DNA of 64,000 bases from Segatella copri (GCF_026015625.1 NZ_JAPDVG010000001.1:3462501-3526500); one strand, 5' to 3'; shown: positions 33,733 through 43,892, numbered from the stretch's first letter. Notes: generated from the sequence alone by a model not told the origin. A program made the numbers and translations.

Positions 33733-35154
33733 TTATTCACCTGGCTTGAGACCTGCCTTCTCGTAAGCATCGTTTGCCAACTTGTTCTGTGGATCAAGCT
33801 TCAGAAGCTTATCCCAGTATGGCTTAGCTGTGTCGAAGTCCTGCTTGTCGTAGGTATAGATGAAGCCCATATACTGGTAAGATGTCTTCAGGTAGCTGAG
33901 TTCATCTTCATCACACTGCTTTGCTTCCAGCTCATTGATTACTTCTGTATAAGCAGCAATAGCCTTGTCGTCCAACTCGTTCTGGAAAGCAGTGTTACCC
34001 TCCTGAAGCTTAGCAAATGGCTTCAATGTAGGATACTTCTCTGCCAACTTAGCGTATACGCCGATAGCCTTGTCGATATTCTCAACCTTCTTGGCTGGAT
34101 CTTTCTTAGCCTTGTTTATATAGATTTCAGCAAGCTTCATGAAGTCTGTAGGAGCAGCATTTGGATTCTTATCCATGTACTGCTGGTTGTACTCCAATGC
34201 CTTGTCTTCATCGCCCAACTCCTTGTAAGCCTCAGAGATATACTGCAATGGCTTAGGGTCGTCAGCCTTCATCTCCAATGCCTTCTGGTACTGAGCAATA
34301 GCCTCATTATACTGCTTGTTGCCAGCCAAAGCCAAACCATAATAAGCAACGATACTAGCATTCTTCTTGATAGAATCGGTATTCATTACGATGTTTGCAT
34401 GCTGGAGAGCAGATTCAAAGTTCTTTACGTCAACAGCAGCGCGCATAGCCAAAACCTGCATAGCTGCATCTTTAGGGAACTTCTGGATACCACTTTCGCA
34501 AAGGCTCAAACTTTCTTCCTTCTTACCAACGATATAAGCTGTGAATGCATATTCGTACTGAGCATACTCTTCAAGTGTGTTTGGCTTAGCCTTTGAGAAA
34601 TACTCATAAGCCTTCTCGTAGTTGCCAGCGCTGAAGAAGTTGTGTCCTGCTTCTGCCTCGATAGGGTAGTTAGGGTTGATTTCTCTCAGCTTGTTCAAAG
34701 CTTCCGCACTAGCCTGTGGGTCAATCTTACGGTAAACGTTAGAATAGCTGATGTATCCCTGAGGATTCTTAGGATCCATTGTCATACACTGACCATACCA
34801 TGTAGCTGCCTCACCACCATTGTCCTGCATTGCATAAATGTCGCCTTTCAGAATGTAAGCGTCACCATAGTTCTTGAACTTAGCGATGACAGCATCAGCA
34901 ACAGCGTTAGCCTGATCATAGTTCTTGTTCATAGCAAGAAGGTTGCCCAAAGCTACCAATGCCTTAGGATCCTTTTTGAACTCCTTCTGGTATTCCTTGA
35001 TTTCCTTGGCAAAAGCCTTAGGATCTGCATTACCAGCCTTTAATGTAGTCTCTATAGGTTTCAGCATGTCCTTATAGTTGACATCCTGTGCCATTGCAGG
35101 TGCTGCCAAACCCATGACGAGCAAACCTGCTACTAAATATTTAATTGCTTTCAT
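33733..35154 (-). CDS. Periplasmic tetratricopeptide-repeat protein
   Basis: A 473-residue exported protein (signal peptide ending APAMAQ) built almost wholly of TPR helices: examples are ALVALGNLLAMNKNYDQANA, YNEAIAQYQKALEMK and DKALEYNQQYMDKNP. It is the last gene of a conserved Bacteroidetes cluster ExbB-ExbD-ExbD-TonB-PstS-like-TPR. TPR proteins here probably act as a periplasmic scaffold for the TonB machinery, but the precise role is unknown. Confidence 0.85.
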   Translation of the reverse strand: MKAIKYLVAGLLVMGLAAPAMAQDVNYKDMLKPIETTLKAGNADPKAFAKEIKEYQKEFKKDPKALVALGNLLAMNKNYDQANAVADAVIAKFKNYGDAYILKGDIYAMQDNGGEAATWYGQCMTMDPKNPQGYISYSNVYRKIDPQASAEALNKLREINPNYPIEAEAGHNFFSAGNYEKAYEYFSKAKPNTLEEYAQYEYAFTAYIVGKKEESLSLCESGIQKFPKDAAMQVLAMRAAVDVKNFESALQHANIVMNTDSIKKNASIVAYYGLALAGNKQYNEAIAQYQKALEMKADDPKPLQYISEAYKELGDEDKALEYNQQYMDKNPNAAPTDFMKLAEIYINKAKKDPAKKVENIDKAIGVYAKLAEKYPTLKPFAKLQEGNTAFQNELDDKAIAAYTEVINELEAKQCDEDELSYLKTSYQYMGFIYTYDKQDFDTAKPYWDKLLKLDPQNKLANDAYEKAGLKPGE

Positions 35155-35183
35155 AATTCTACTTTTTTATATGCGTCTCTTTC

Positions 35184-36149
35184 TTAGCGTTTTACATTAA
35201 CGGTCTTTATTGTGATGTCACCTCTGTATGGAAGTAAACCGGTTTTGAACAGGATGAGCTGACCTCTTGGTCCTGAAATGTAGTTTGCGAAGCTCCAAGG
35301 CAATGCCTTGTGAGGGTCAACTACAATAGCGTATAATGTTCTAACGAACGGATATCTACCATCAAGCAAGTATGCCTGATAAGGTTTCCAGCTATTCATT
35401 GGAGTAGCCTTGTCCTTGATAGAAACCGACATTACATGAATATTCTTTTTGAAGGTAGTGTTTGTGGAATCTCTGCGGTCATTCAACCAGTTAGATCCGA
35501 TAACACCGATTGAGCCTGGGTTCTGATCCACATAGTCGATAACCTCTTTACTAGTTTTTGCGGCCATGATTTTTGCACCCATTTTAGCTCCGTGCAGTAC
35601 AGAGTCTACTACATAATTGGTTGTTGCAGAGCGGGTATTGTCGAAAATGACTTCGATGTTGCCTCTCTTTGAACCTTTCACAATATCACTCCATTTAGTT
35701 GCCTTACCTGTAAGGATACGTTTGATATCTTTTACCGTAATACAAGTATCATTATTCTGCTTGTTTACAATAAATGCCAATCCATCGTAACCGATAGGGA
35801 AAACAGAAGGAATTACATTGCTTTTAGACTTCAAGTAGGCTATTTCACTATCTTTCAAATTACGTGTAGTGAATAAAAGCGCTGTTTTGAAATCTTTAAT
35901 CATCTGAAGTCCGGTGACTTCATCTGTATACTTCGGCTTGAGTTTAGCTTTTGGGAACTCATACTCAAACTGACTTCTTTCTTCGTCAATGATAGGACTC
36001 AAACTCTCGTCAGCCACAAATTCAATTGTGCCTGAAGTAGGAGTATCAGTTCTACCATCTTTGGCTTTCTTCTCGCCACATGACGAGAAGAAAGCCATTG
36101 ATAGTACTGTTAATCCTATACCTAAAAAAATATAAGATGTTCTTTTCAT
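35184..36149 (-). CDS. PstS-like substrate-binding lipoprotein
   Basis: About 321 residues from the ATG at 36149; the frame is open further upstream, but this start gives a signal peptide with lipobox FFSSC (Cys24). The fold matches PstS-like periplasmic phosphate-binding proteins: GTIEFVADESL, VFPIGYDGLAFIVNK, VKDIKRILTGKATKWSDI and SRGNIEVI-type segments, then NPGSIGVIG. No phosphate ABC transporter genes are adjacent. The position beside TonB is usual in Bacteroidetes, so a role other than phosphate uptake is possible. Its start lies 5 bp beyond the TonB stop. Confidence 0.8.
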   Translation of the reverse strand: MKRTSYIFLGIGLTVLSMAFFSSCGEKKAKDGRTDTPTSGTIEFVADESLSPIIDEERSQFEYEFPKAKLKPKYTDEVTGLQMIKDFKTALLFTTRNLKDSEIAYLKSKSNVIPSVFPIGYDGLAFIVNKQNNDTCITVKDIKRILTGKATKWSDIVKGSKRGNIEVIFDNTRSATTNYVVDSVLHGAKMGAKIMAAKTSKEVIDYVDQNPGSIGVIGSNWLNDRRDSTNTTFKKNIHVMSVSIKDKATPMNSWKPYQAYLLDGRYPFVRTLYAIVVDPHKALPWSFANYISGPRGQLILFKTGLLPYRGDITIKTVNVKR

Positions 36150-36153
36150 TCTA

Positions 36154-37002
36154 TTACTGCAATCTAAATACAACTGGTACAGTATACTTAACACGTACAG
36201 CAGAACCGTTTTGCTTACCTGGTTTCCACCTAGGCATGCTCTTAACGACACGCTGTGCTTCACGGTCAAGTGAAGGGTCTACGGAACGAGCTACCCTAAC
36301 ATCAGAGATAGAACCATCACGTTCTACCACGAATGATACGATAACACGACCCTGTACACCATTCTCCTGTGCAACGACAGGATACTTGATGTTGCTTGCA
36401 AGATAAGACATCAGGGCGCCTTGTCCACCAGGGAATGAAGGCATCTCCTCTACGACGTCGAAGACCTTAGTAGCAACCTCAGGTTTTGGTGCTGGTGGTG
36501 GAGGTGGAGCTGCCACTGCAATATCATTTCTTACAGCTTCAACTGTACGGTCCTTCACACCTTCCTTGTTTTCAGTACCGACTGCAACTTTGTCATCCAG
36601 TTTATCCATCTGCTTAACCTGGTTTTCCTCTTTTACGAGTTCATCCTTCTTAATGACAGGTGCGGTAAACTTCTGAGTTTCGCGAGCCACAGGAATCTCC
36701 TTTTTCATTTCAACCTTAGGCTTCACTGGCTCCTTCTTCTTTTCTTCCTTCTTAGCCTGCTGCTGGAGTTTAGCCAACTCCATAGCTTCCATATATGCTT
36801 GCTGCTCTTCAGCCTGTTTCTGTTCAATAACCTTCCAAGCTAAAAAACCACCCACGAGAGCTGCAGCAATGACCAAGATAAGCAGAGCCTTGATATTTCG
36901 GCCAGAAGTACCCTTACGGAGCTGGTATGCACCATACTCCTTGTTCTTTCCGGCGAAAACCATATCGACCCATTTAGGATCGTAAAGATCAATTTTTGCC
37001 AT
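36154..37002 (-). CDS. tonB: TonB energy-transducing protein
   Basis: A 282-residue TonB. The N-terminus has the Bacteroidetes motif KNKEYGAYQLRK, then one membrane helix (about 34-53). A Lys/Glu/Pro-rich spacer (about 60-190) spans the periplasm. The C-terminal TonB domain (about 195-282) has GRVIVSFVVERDGSI, MPRWKPGKQNG and VPVVFRLQ. It transmits the proton-motive force from ExbB/ExbD to outer-membrane receptors such as the SusC proteins in this window. It is encoded 31 bp after an ExbD gene. Confidence 0.95.
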   Translation of the reverse strand: MAKIDLYDPKWVDMVFAGKNKEYGAYQLRKGTSGRNIKALLILVIAAALVGGFLAWKVIEQKQAEEQQAYMEAMELAKLQQQAKKEEKKKEPVKPKVEMKKEIPVARETQKFTAPVIKKDELVKEENQVKQMDKLDDKVAVGTENKEGVKDRTVEAVRNDIAVAAPPPPPAPKPEVATKVFDVVEEMPSFPGGQGALMSYLASNIKYPVVAQENGVQGRVIVSFVVERDGSISDVRVARSVDPSLDREAQRVVKSMPRWKPGKQNGSAVRVKYTVPVVFRLQ

Positions 37003-37033
37003 TTCTTTCTTGTTTTAATTGTTAGTACACATC

Positions 37034-37681
37034 TTACATCTTAACGTTTCTAGACTTGAGAAGCTTCTCATCGTCTCCGTTAATCTTATCGATGACATAC
37101 GTACCAATGTTCAAAATCTGCATTTCATCGAGTGCATCAACCATATTCTTATATGAAGCATTATCTGTAGGCTTGATGACGATAGTAAGAGTAGGAATCT
37201 TTCCGTCCTTCAAGTTACCAGCCTTCAAATCGCTCAACTTCTTCTGATAGATGCTATCAGGATACTGCTTAGGATTCTTCTGACGGTCCATGTTCAACTC
37301 CTTGACAGCAAGTGCGATTCTTTCTACAGGGCGTGTGCCGTTTTCTGTAGCGTGCTCTCTCAAGACCTTACGGATGCCCTGGCTTCCCCATGTAGTCTCC
37401 TTGATCCATGTTGGATCATCGTACTTAGGAATACCAGCACCATAATAAATCTTGTTGTCTGCTGTTACGTAGAGTGTCACAGTTTCAGAAGCCTTAGCTT
37501 CGTTCTTCTGATTTTCTTGAGTATTCTCATCATTACTTGGCATAGTCAGCTCCATAGTCTGAGGTTTGCTCAATGATGTACACAGCATGAAGAACGTGAT
37601 AAGCAGCATGAGCATATCCACCATAGGCGTAAAGTCTACGCGGACATTCATTTTCTTTTGTTTGCTTTCTTTCTTTGCCAT
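37034..37681 (-). CDS. exbD: ExbD biopolymer transport protein (second copy)
   Basis: A 215-residue protein with one N-terminal membrane helix preceded by basic residues. The helix carries the proton-relay Asp in VDFTPMVDMLMLLITFFM, equivalent to ExbD Asp25. The periplasmic domain follows, with PTLTIVIKPTDNASYKNMVDALDEM near the C-terminus. It lies directly after the first ExbD gene (adjacent bases), consistent with translational coupling and a heteromeric ExbB-ExbD-ExbD complex. Confidence 0.92.
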   Translation of the reverse strand: MAKKESKQKKMNVRVDFTPMVDMLMLLITFFMLCTSLSKPQTMELTMPSNDENTQENQKNEAKASETVTLYVTADNKIYYGAGIPKYDDPTWIKETTWGSQGIRKVLREHATENGTRPVERIALAVKELNMDRQKNPKQYPDSIYQKKLSDLKAGNLKDGKIPTLTIVIKPTDNASYKNMVDALDEMQILNIGTYVIDKINGDDEKLLKSRNVKM

Positions 37682-38326
37682 TTATTCGTCCCCCTGTTGT
37701 TTTAACTGTGTAATCATATAGTAATGACTCTCGTCCATATCCTGGAGTTCGTTCATCACTCTCTTAACGGTCTTGTAAGGTGTAGAAGCATCTGCCTTGA
37801 GGGCAATCTTGATGTCTTCGTTTACGTTACGAGCTGCGTCAACCCACTGCTGGAACTCGCTCATACCGCCCTTAATACTGTCGAGAGGAATACCTTTAGT
37901 CTGGAGATACTGTGGACGCTTAGAAGCGTTCATTGTCAGATAAGTACTCAAGTCGCCCATAGGTACGCCGAACAAACCCTCGCTCTTGAATGTCTCAATC
38001 TGTTTTGGGTTCAATGACACGCCGAATGCTCCTGTCATTGTGCTCAGTGTAGCTCCCAACTGATCAGTATTATCAATACTCATAAATACTTGGCCCTCGC
38101 CGGTAGGATTACCAGCCTTGTCCTTTTCAGGACTAACCAAGATGGTCAAGACACCGTTCTCTGGCACCTTAATCTCAGACACAGAACCTGGAGTATTTAC
38201 CTTAACTGGCTCATTCTTTACGAAAGTAGAGGTGAGCATGAAGAAGGTAAGCAGCAGGGTCATAACGTCTGACATAGGCGTCATGTCGATCCAGATGTCA
38301 CTCTTCTTAATTTTTACTTTACCCAT
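37682..38326 (-). CDS. exbD: ExbD biopolymer transport protein (first copy)
   Basis: A 214-residue paralogue with KKSDIWIDMTPMSDVMTLLL at the N-terminus; the Asp in PMSDVMTLLL is the conserved channel residue. The C-terminal domain has KIALKADASTPYKTVKRVMN. It lies 31 bp after the ExbB-like gene and abuts the second ExbD. The two ExbD paralogues share the motif but differ in the periplasmic domain, as usual in this phylum. Confidence 0.92.
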   Translation of the reverse strand: MGKVKIKKSDIWIDMTPMSDVMTLLLTFFMLTSTFVKNEPVKVNTPGSVSEIKVPENGVLTILVSPEKDKAGNPTGEGQVFMSIDNTDQLGATLSTMTGAFGVSLNPKQIETFKSEGLFGVPMGDLSTYLTMNASKRPQYLQTKGIPLDSIKGGMSEFQQWVDAARNVNEDIKIALKADASTPYKTVKRVMNELQDMDESHYYMITQLKQQGDE

Positions 38327-38356
38327 AGCGATAAAATTTTAAAGGGTTAGCAAAAA

Positions 38357-39193
38357 TTAAGCCTCTTCTGCGTGGTTAGCTTCGTATGTCTGAGCAATTG
38401 AGTAACCTACCTCGTCGAGTGCGTATGTCAACTTATCTACCTTGTTGGTGAATGTGTTGTAAGATACAACGGCACACCATGATGTCAAGATACCGAATGC
38501 GGTGTTGATCAACGCCTCAGAAATACCTACAGAAAGTGCTGCTGAGTCAGCGCCACCACCTTCACCCATGGCCTGGAATGACTTGATCATACCGGTTACA
38601 GTACCGAGAAGACCTGTCAAAGTACCAAGTGTTACGATTGTAGCGATGATAGGCAAGTTCATTGTCAAAGTTGGCATCTCCAACTGAGTTGCCTCCTCGT
38701 GAGCCTGCTGGATCTTAGCTACCTTCTGAGCCTTCTTCAAAGATGCGTTAGCACCAGACTCCATAGACTTGTAAGCGTTCAAAGAAGCCATAACAACGTT
38801 AGCTACTGTACCGCGCTGCTTGTTGCAGAGCTGCTCAGCCTTAGCGAAATCATTAGCGTTCAAAGCTGCCTTGATGTTTGCAACGAACTTAGGAAGAGCA
38901 CCTGTACCTGTAGCGGTCTTAAGAGCCAACCAACGCTCGATTGTCATAGCCAACACTGTGAGCAACAATGTGTGGATAACTGGTACGATTACACCACCTT
39001 TGTAGATAGTACCCCAAATGTCTGCTGGGTGATCCTGTACACCTGGATCCTGGAAGTGCATGTCATTTCCGAACCATGTGAAGAACAATGTGAATGCGAT
39101 GATAGCACATACCACGATGATCCAGAATGCGCCTCTTACTCCCTGAAAGCCCTCAGACTTCTTAGCTGGGGCTGCTTGTTTTGTAGTTGCCAT
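38357..39193 (-). CDS. exbB: ExbB/MotA/TolQ proton-channel protein
   Basis: About 278 residues from the ATG at 39193 (the upstream open frame lies across the promoter). The protein has a first membrane helix near residues 20-45 and two further helices in the MotA/ExbB region (TMNLPIIATIVTLGTLTGLLGTV broken here by the known GLLGTVTGMI motif, then ISEALINTAFGILTSWCAV). The cytoplasmic loop contains QAHEEATQ. It forms the proton channel with ExbD and energises TonB. It is the first gene of the cluster. Confidence 0.92.
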   Translation of the reverse strand: MATTKQAAPAKKSEGFQGVRGAFWIIVVCAIIAFTLFFTWFGNDMHFQDPGVQDHPADIWGTIYKGGVIVPVIHTLLLTVLAMTIERWLALKTATGTGALPKFVANIKAALNANDFAKAEQLCNKQRGTVANVVMASLNAYKSMESGANASLKKAQKVAKIQQAHEEATQLEMPTLTMNLPIIATIVTLGTLTGLLGTVTGMIKSFQAMGEGGGADSAALSVGISEALINTAFGILTSWCAVVSYNTFTNKVDKLTYALDEVGYSIAQTYEANHAEEA

Positions 39194-39320
39194 AATTTTA
39201 CTTTTTTTTAAATTATTAGTTAATAAATTATTAATATTTTCTTTTTTTTCTTTCTCGCTTCGTAGACCTTGAATGTGTCGTTTGTCAATAAACACAGTTG
39301 GGTTATCTATTTTGCATTGG

Positions 39321-39328
39321 CAAAGATA
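39321..39328 (-). promoter_or_regulatory. -7 element of the exbB-tonB cluster
   Basis: Reads TATCTTTG on the minus strand, about 128 bases before the chosen exbB start. Confidence 0.7.
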
Positions 39329-39369
39329 ATAAATTAAAGTTTACTATCAGCCTAATTAAGAAGTTTTAA

Positions 39370-39402
39370 CGAGATATTGGCTTATTTTATACCAATATCT
39401 CG
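39370..39402. terminator. Terminator after the aminotransferase gene
   Basis: CGAGATATTGG (39370..39380) and CCAATATCTCG (39392..39402) form a perfect 11-bp stem with flanking A/T runs. Confidence 0.85.
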
Positions 39403-39448
39403 CATTTTTCTTACATTTTGCCCCTTGAAAATGGTGTTTAAGCCATTT

Positions 39449-40642
39449 TTATTTCAACTTGCCCAAAGCTTCCTTGATGCGCTTGATAGCTTCAACGATG
39501 TTCTCGTCGCTTGTTGCATAGCTCATGCGGAAACAGTCTGGATCACCGAATGCGTCACCACCTACGGTGGCTACATGTGCTTCCTCGAGAAGGTACATGG
39601 CAAAGTCGGTTGAATTGTTGATGGTCTTCTCACCATTGCTCTTGCCAAAGTAGCTGTTGCACTTAGGGAAGAGATAGAAGGCACCCTGTGGCATGTTTAC
39701 CTCAAGGCCTGGAACCTCTTTAGCCAACTTTACAATCAGGTTGCGTCGGCGCTCGAAAGCTACGCGCATTTCCTCTACTGCACTCTGGTCGAGTGTGTAG
39801 GCTGCTTCTGCTGCCTTCTGGCTGACAGAACATGTACCGCTGGTATACTGTCCCTGGAGCTTGTTGCAGCCCTTGATGATCCATTCCGGACCAGCCAGGA
39901 AACCGATTCTCCATCCTGTCATGGCGTAAGCCTTAGATACACCATTGGCAATGATAACCTGCTCCTTCATGCCCGGTTCCTGAGCAATGCTGTGGTGCTT
40001 GCCGATATAATTGATGTGTTCGTAGATTTCATCTGCCAACACAAATACTTCAGGATGCTTCTTGAGTACTTCTGCCAGTGCAGCCAGTTCTTCCTTAGAG
40101 TATACGCTACCGGTAGGGTTGCTTGGTGAACAGAGAATGAGCATCTTGGTCTTTTCTGTGATGGCATTCTCCAACTGCTCTGCTGTCATCTTAAAGTCCT
40201 GGTCGAAACCGGCATTCACAATGATCGGAGTACCTCCTGCCAATTTCACCATCTGCGGGTAGCTTACCCAATATGGTGCAGGAATGATAACCTCGTCGCC
40301 TGGATTTACGAGTGCCAATACTGCGTTGCAGACGCACTGCTTACCACCTGTACCAACGATTACTTCATTGGTAGTGTACTCCAAACCATTCTCGTTCTTT
40401 AATTTGGCTACAATTGCTTTTCGCAAGTCAGGATAACCTGGTACTGGTGAATAACGGGAATAGTTCTCGTCAATAGCCTTCTTTGCTGCCTGTTTAATAT
40501 TGTCAGGAGTGTTGAAGTCTGGTTCACCTACGCTCATGTTGATTACATCAATACCTTGAGCTTTCATTTCACTACTCTTCTGTGACATCGCCAGCGTTGC
40601 TGAAGGTGCCAATCTGTTTAAACGATCAGATAATTGTGCCAT
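39449..40642 (-). CDS. aspC: Class I/II pyridoxal-phosphate aminotransferase (aspartate aminotransferase)
   Basis: About 397 residues from the ATG at 40642. Family signatures are MSVGEPDFNTPDNI, the substrate/cofactor segments GGKQCVCNAV, CSPSNPTGSVYS and VLADEIYEHI, and the PLP-binding Lys in NGVSKAYAMTGWRIGF. It catalyses aspartate plus 2-oxoglutarate to oxaloacetate plus glutamate in amino-acid metabolism; the subgroup resembles the Bacillus/Thermus type. It is a single-gene unit with its own promoter and terminator. The specificity for aspartate is inferred from family. Confidence 0.9.
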   Translation of the reverse strand: MAQLSDRLNRLAPSATLAMSQKSSEMKAQGIDVINMSVGEPDFNTPDNIKQAAKKAIDENYSRYSPVPGYPDLRKAIVAKLKNENGLEYTTNEVIVGTGGKQCVCNAVLALVNPGDEVIIPAPYWVSYPQMVKLAGGTPIIVNAGFDQDFKMTAEQLENAITEKTKMLILCSPSNPTGSVYSKEELAALAEVLKKHPEVFVLADEIYEHINYIGKHHSIAQEPGMKEQVIIANGVSKAYAMTGWRIGFLAGPEWIIKGCNKLQGQYTSGTCSVSQKAAEAAYTLDQSAVEEMRVAFERRRNLIVKLAKEVPGLEVNMPQGAFYLFPKCNSYFGKSNGEKTINNSTDFAMYLLEEAHVATVGGDAFGDPDCFRMSYATSDENIVEAIKRIKEALGKLK

Positions 40643-40672
40643 AATTTTATTCTTATATTTGTTTATCGTGTG

Positions 40673-40680
40673 CAAAAGTA
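40673..40680 (-). promoter_or_regulatory. -7 element of the aminotransferase gene
   Basis: Reads TACTTTTG on the minus strand, 31 bases before the start codon. Confidence 0.7.
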
Positions 40681-40754
40681 AGCAAATTATTTCTTTTTCG
40701 GAAGAAAATTGAGCATTATTTCACGTTTTATATTGAAATAATAACATAATTTTA

Positions 40755-41966
40755 TTATCCGAGGTGCAAAGTGTGCCCCATGCGGTCTCTCTTGGTCTTG
40801 AGATAACGCTCATTGTACTTGTTTGGCACAACTTCGATAGGTACATTTTCTACGATTTCCAAACCGTATGCTTCGAGACCTACGCGCTTTACCGGATTGT
40901 TGGTGAGCAGACGCATTTTGTGTACACCAAGATGACGGAGCATCTGTGCACCGCAACCATAGTCGCGCTCGTCTGGCTTGAAACCGAGATGAGTATTGGC
41001 GTCAACGGTATCGTAGCCTTCTTCCTGAAGCTTGTAGGCTGCAATCTTGTTCATCAGACCGATGCCGCGTCCTTCCTGCTGCATGTAGATAACAACTCCC
41101 TTTCCTGCCTCGTCTATCATTTGCATGGCCTTGTGGAGCTGCTGGCCGCAGTCACAACGCTTGCTGCCCAGAATGTCGCCAGTAGCGCAAGAAGAGTGAA
41201 CACGGACTAGGATAGGCTCGTCTTCTTTCCATTCTCCCTTGATGAGTGCCATGTGCTCCAGACCATTGCTAGACTGGCGGAACGGAATGAGGCGGAAGTG
41301 GCCGTATTCTGTAGGCATGTCAACCTCTTCGCCCACTTCGATGAGTGATTCTTTCTTGAGTCGGTATTCTATCATGTCTTTGATAGAAATAACCTTGAGG
41401 TTCCATTCCTGTGCCATCTTCATCAGTTCTGGCAGACGTGCCATGGTGCCGTCTTCATTCATGATTTCCATAAGTGCGCCTGCTGGATAGAGGCCTGCCA
41501 TTTTACAAAGATCGATGGCAGCTTCTGTGTGTCCGCTTCTTCTTAACACACCGTTATCTTGTGCGTAGAGCGGATTGATGTGACCCGGTCTGCCAAAAGT
41601 CTGCGGGGTAGAATTCGGGTCGGCAAGTGCTTTGATAGTTTCGGCACGGTCGTGTGCAGAAACACCGGTAGAGCAGCCTTCCAGTTTATCTACGGTTATG
41701 GTGAATGGTGTACCCAATACTGAGGTGTTCTCTGAAACCTGATGAGGCAAGTCGAGTTCATCGCAGCGGCTCAGGGTGATAGGGGCGCAGAGTACACCTC
41801 TTGCGTGTTTCAGCATGAAGTTTACTTTTTCTGCGTCTATCTTCTCTGCGGCAATGATGAGGTCGCCTTCGTTTTCGCGGTCTTCATCATCTACAACAAT
41901 GACGAACTTTCCTTCCTTGAAGTCTTTTACAGCATCTTCGATGCTATTTAATTTGATTTCTGACAT
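40755..41966 (-). CDS. ribBA: Bifunctional RibBA: DHBP synthase / GTP cyclohydrolase II
   Basis: A 403-residue fusion for riboflavin synthesis. The N-terminal half (about 1-205) is 3,4-dihydroxy-2-butanone-4-phosphate synthase with [16 protein letters not shown] and [13 protein letters not shown]. The C-terminal half (about 210-403) is GTP cyclohydrolase II with the zinc-binding cysteines in [20 protein letters not shown] and [10 protein letters not shown]. It makes both precursors of the flavin ring from ribulose-5-phosphate and GTP. It lies 27 bp after the LptF/LptG gene on the same strand; no FMN riboswitch could fit in that gap. Confidence 0.97.
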   Translation of the reverse strand: MSEIKLNSIEDAVKDFKEGKFVIVVDDEDRENEGDLIIAAEKIDAEKVNFMLKHARGVLCAPITLSRCDELDLPHQVSENTSVLGTPFTITVDKLEGCSTGVSAHDRAETIKALADPNSTPQTFGRPGHINPLYAQDNGVLRRSGHTEAAIDLCKMAGLYPAGALMEIMNEDGTMARLPELMKMAQEWNLKVISIKDMIEYRLKKESLIEVGEEVDMPTEYGHFRLIPFRQSSNGLEHMALIKGEWKEDEPILVRVHSSCATGDILGSKRCDCGQQLHKAMQMIDEAGKGVVIYMQQEGRGIGLMNKIAAYKLQEEGYDTVDANTHLGFKPDERDYGCGAQMLRHLGVHKMRLLTNNPVKRVGLEAYGLEIVENVPIEVVPNKYNERYLKTKRDRMGHTLHLG

Positions 41967-41993
41967 TTTGATACCTTATTATATAGTTACATT

Positions 41994-43892
41994 TTACTTT
42001 TTCTGTTCTTTAATCCGATGGAGGATGTCCGTATTGGTCTGACTGATGACCTTGAGGTCACGGAACAAGCGCAGTCGGAATCGCCACATTCTCAAATATA
42101 GTAGTGTGCCCACTGGGAAAATGATGGCTGCAATGATGTTGAGCCATTTCCGCTCGAATGGGCGTGTATGTGCCTTGACAGAAAGAACCGGATATTGGTT
42201 CATGTCGTGCAGGATATACTTGTTGGCGGTGTTGGTCAAATCTTCTATTACCTCTTCCAATTCTGCATTGATTCTTTCTATCTCATGGTCAGGCTCGTAT
42301 TTGAAGAATACATTGATGACGTTTGGAAGATGAACCAGTTTGTGTTCCTTATTATATAAGGTGATGTCTTGGTTTATTCTTTCCAGTTTCTCTGCATCCG
42401 CCTGATAGTCCGGGTCGGTGATGATGACTTCCTTGCCGAAGTAATGGCGTTTCTGTCGTAAACCGAGCAGTTTCATGAAGAACTCTTTGTAAACATCCAT
42501 ATTGAATACGGAAGAGTCATTGGTTGCCTTGTAGGTTACGAAGATAGCCAAAGGCGTCAATACTGCCGGTGCAAGACCTTTACCGAACCAGATGGCCCAC
42601 ATGCCACTTCTTGACATTCTGTATCCTGTATTGTCGAGGATAAAGAAGACGATGAACACAAGTACGGAGATGACGACAGGGAAACCCAGTCCTCCTTTTC
42701 GGATGATGGCTCCTAATGGCGCTCCGATAAAGAAGAATATGAGACACGAAAGGGCTAAGGTGAACTTGTTGATAGCCTCAATCTTGTGCTGTCTTATCAT
42801 GTAGTCTGCATCGCTCGTTGACATCGATTTGAAATCAAGGTCAGAAAGCTCCTGTTGTACGGTAGACTGTGCCTGGTTTACCGCCATGAGCTTCTTGTCC
42901 TGTGGCAACTTATTATATAAGGTGTCGAAAATGAGTTTTTCGCCCTTCTTGATTTCTTTGAGAGAGTCCTTCTTGTTGATGCGCTGTGCACCTCCATAGA
43001 ATCTCGCGTTGGCTTCGTTCAGGTAAATTCTTCCGATTGAATCATATAATTGGTTGAGCGAATCGATGTCGTGGTTGATTTTCTCCAGACTTTTACCCTT
43101 TGCATTTCCTGAAAGCGAAGCTGCATCGGTCATACTGAAGTCTCCATCAAAGTCGAGAATGATTTTTTTGGAAACGAAAGTCTCTCGTCTGTATGGTACG
43201 GCAGCAGTATTGGCAAGTGCACTGCTTTGCATGTTCTCAAACCATTCTCCACTGTAGAGACTCAGAACAAGATGCTTCTTTTCTGCTGTACTCTGGAGCA
43301 TGCCAGAATCTGCCAATATGATGGCGGCATCTTCATAGCTGTCGGTCATGCGGTAAATCATGATGCCGTAAAGCTTTCCGGTTTTCAAATCCTTCTTCTG
43401 CACATAAAGGTTGCAGTTTGGAATACCATCATAGAAGATTCCTTCCGGAATTTCCAGCTCCGGGCTTTTCTGTTTCATGGAAATCAGAAGTTGTGCCAGT
43501 TTCATGTTCGACTTAGGTCCCACATTGTTCTGAAAATAGAATGAGCCAAACATGATGATGACGGTGATGACAATGAGTGAGCGGAAAGCTTGCATCAGTG
43601 AAATGCCGGCAGCCTTGATGGCTGTAAGTTCCGAACTCTCGCCGAGATTACCGAACGTCATGAGTGAAGACAGGAGAATAGCCAATGGCAGGGCCTGCGG
43701 TACGAGCATCAGGCCCATGTACCAGAAGAATTGAGCCATCACGTCCATCGTGAGTCCCTTACCGATGAGTTCATCAATATATCTCCACAAGAACTGCATC
43801 ATCAGCACAAACTGGCAGATGAAGAAAGTTCCCATGAAAAGGAGACCAAACTGCTTGGCAATAAATATGTCTAATTTCTTAATTCTAAGCAT
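41994..43892 (-). CDS. LptF/LptG-family permease (YjgP/YjgQ)
   Basis: A 632-residue inner-membrane protein with three helices in the first 120 residues, a large periplasmic region (about 130-350) and three helices between about 375 and 470, the usual LptF/LptG layout, plus an extra C-terminal region with further hydrophobic helices near 590-610. Motifs include QLLISMKQK in the coupling region. It forms, with LptB, the ABC transporter that extracts lipopolysaccharide from the inner membrane. The length is greater than the Escherichia coli proteins because of the C-terminal extension. Confidence 0.9.
   Translation of the reverse strand: MLRIKKLDIFIAKQFGLLFMGTFFICQFVLMMQFLWRYIDELIGKGLTMDVMAQFFWYMGLMLVPQALPLAILLSSLMTFGNLGESSELTAIKAAGISLMQAFRSLIVITVIIMFGSFYFQNNVGPKSNMKLAQLLISMKQKSPELEIPEGIFYDGIPNCNLYVQKKDLKTGKLYGIMIYRMTDSYEDAAIILADSGMLQSTAEKKHLVLSLYSGEWFENMQSSALANTAAVPYRRETFVSKKIILDFDGDFSMTDAASLSGNAKGKSLEKINHDIDSLNQLYDSIGRIYLNEANARFYGGAQRINKKDSLKEIKKGEKLIFDTLYNKLPQDKKLMAVNQAQSTVQQELSDLDFKSMSTSDADYMIRQHKIEAINKFTLALSCLIFFFIGAPLGAIIRKGGLGFPVVISVLVFIVFFILDNTGYRMSRSGMWAIWFGKGLAPAVLTPLAIFVTYKATNDSSVFNMDVYKEFFMKLLGLRQKRHYFGKEVIITDPDYQADAEKLERINQDITLYNKEHKLVHLPNVINVFFKYEPDHEIERINAELEEVIEDLTNTANKYILHDMNQYPVLSVKAHTRPFERKWLNIIAAIIFPVGTLLYLRMWRFRLRLFRDLKVISQTNTDILHRIKEQKK

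Noticed and set aside
35184..36149. Phosphate transport operon
   Set aside because: Only a PstS-like lipoprotein is present; pstCAB and phoU are absent, and the position within the TonB cluster suggests another role.
41967..41993. FMN riboswitch before ribBA
   Set aside because: Only 27 bp separate ribBA from the upstream permease gene, too little for the aptamer, and no RFN-type sequence is seen.
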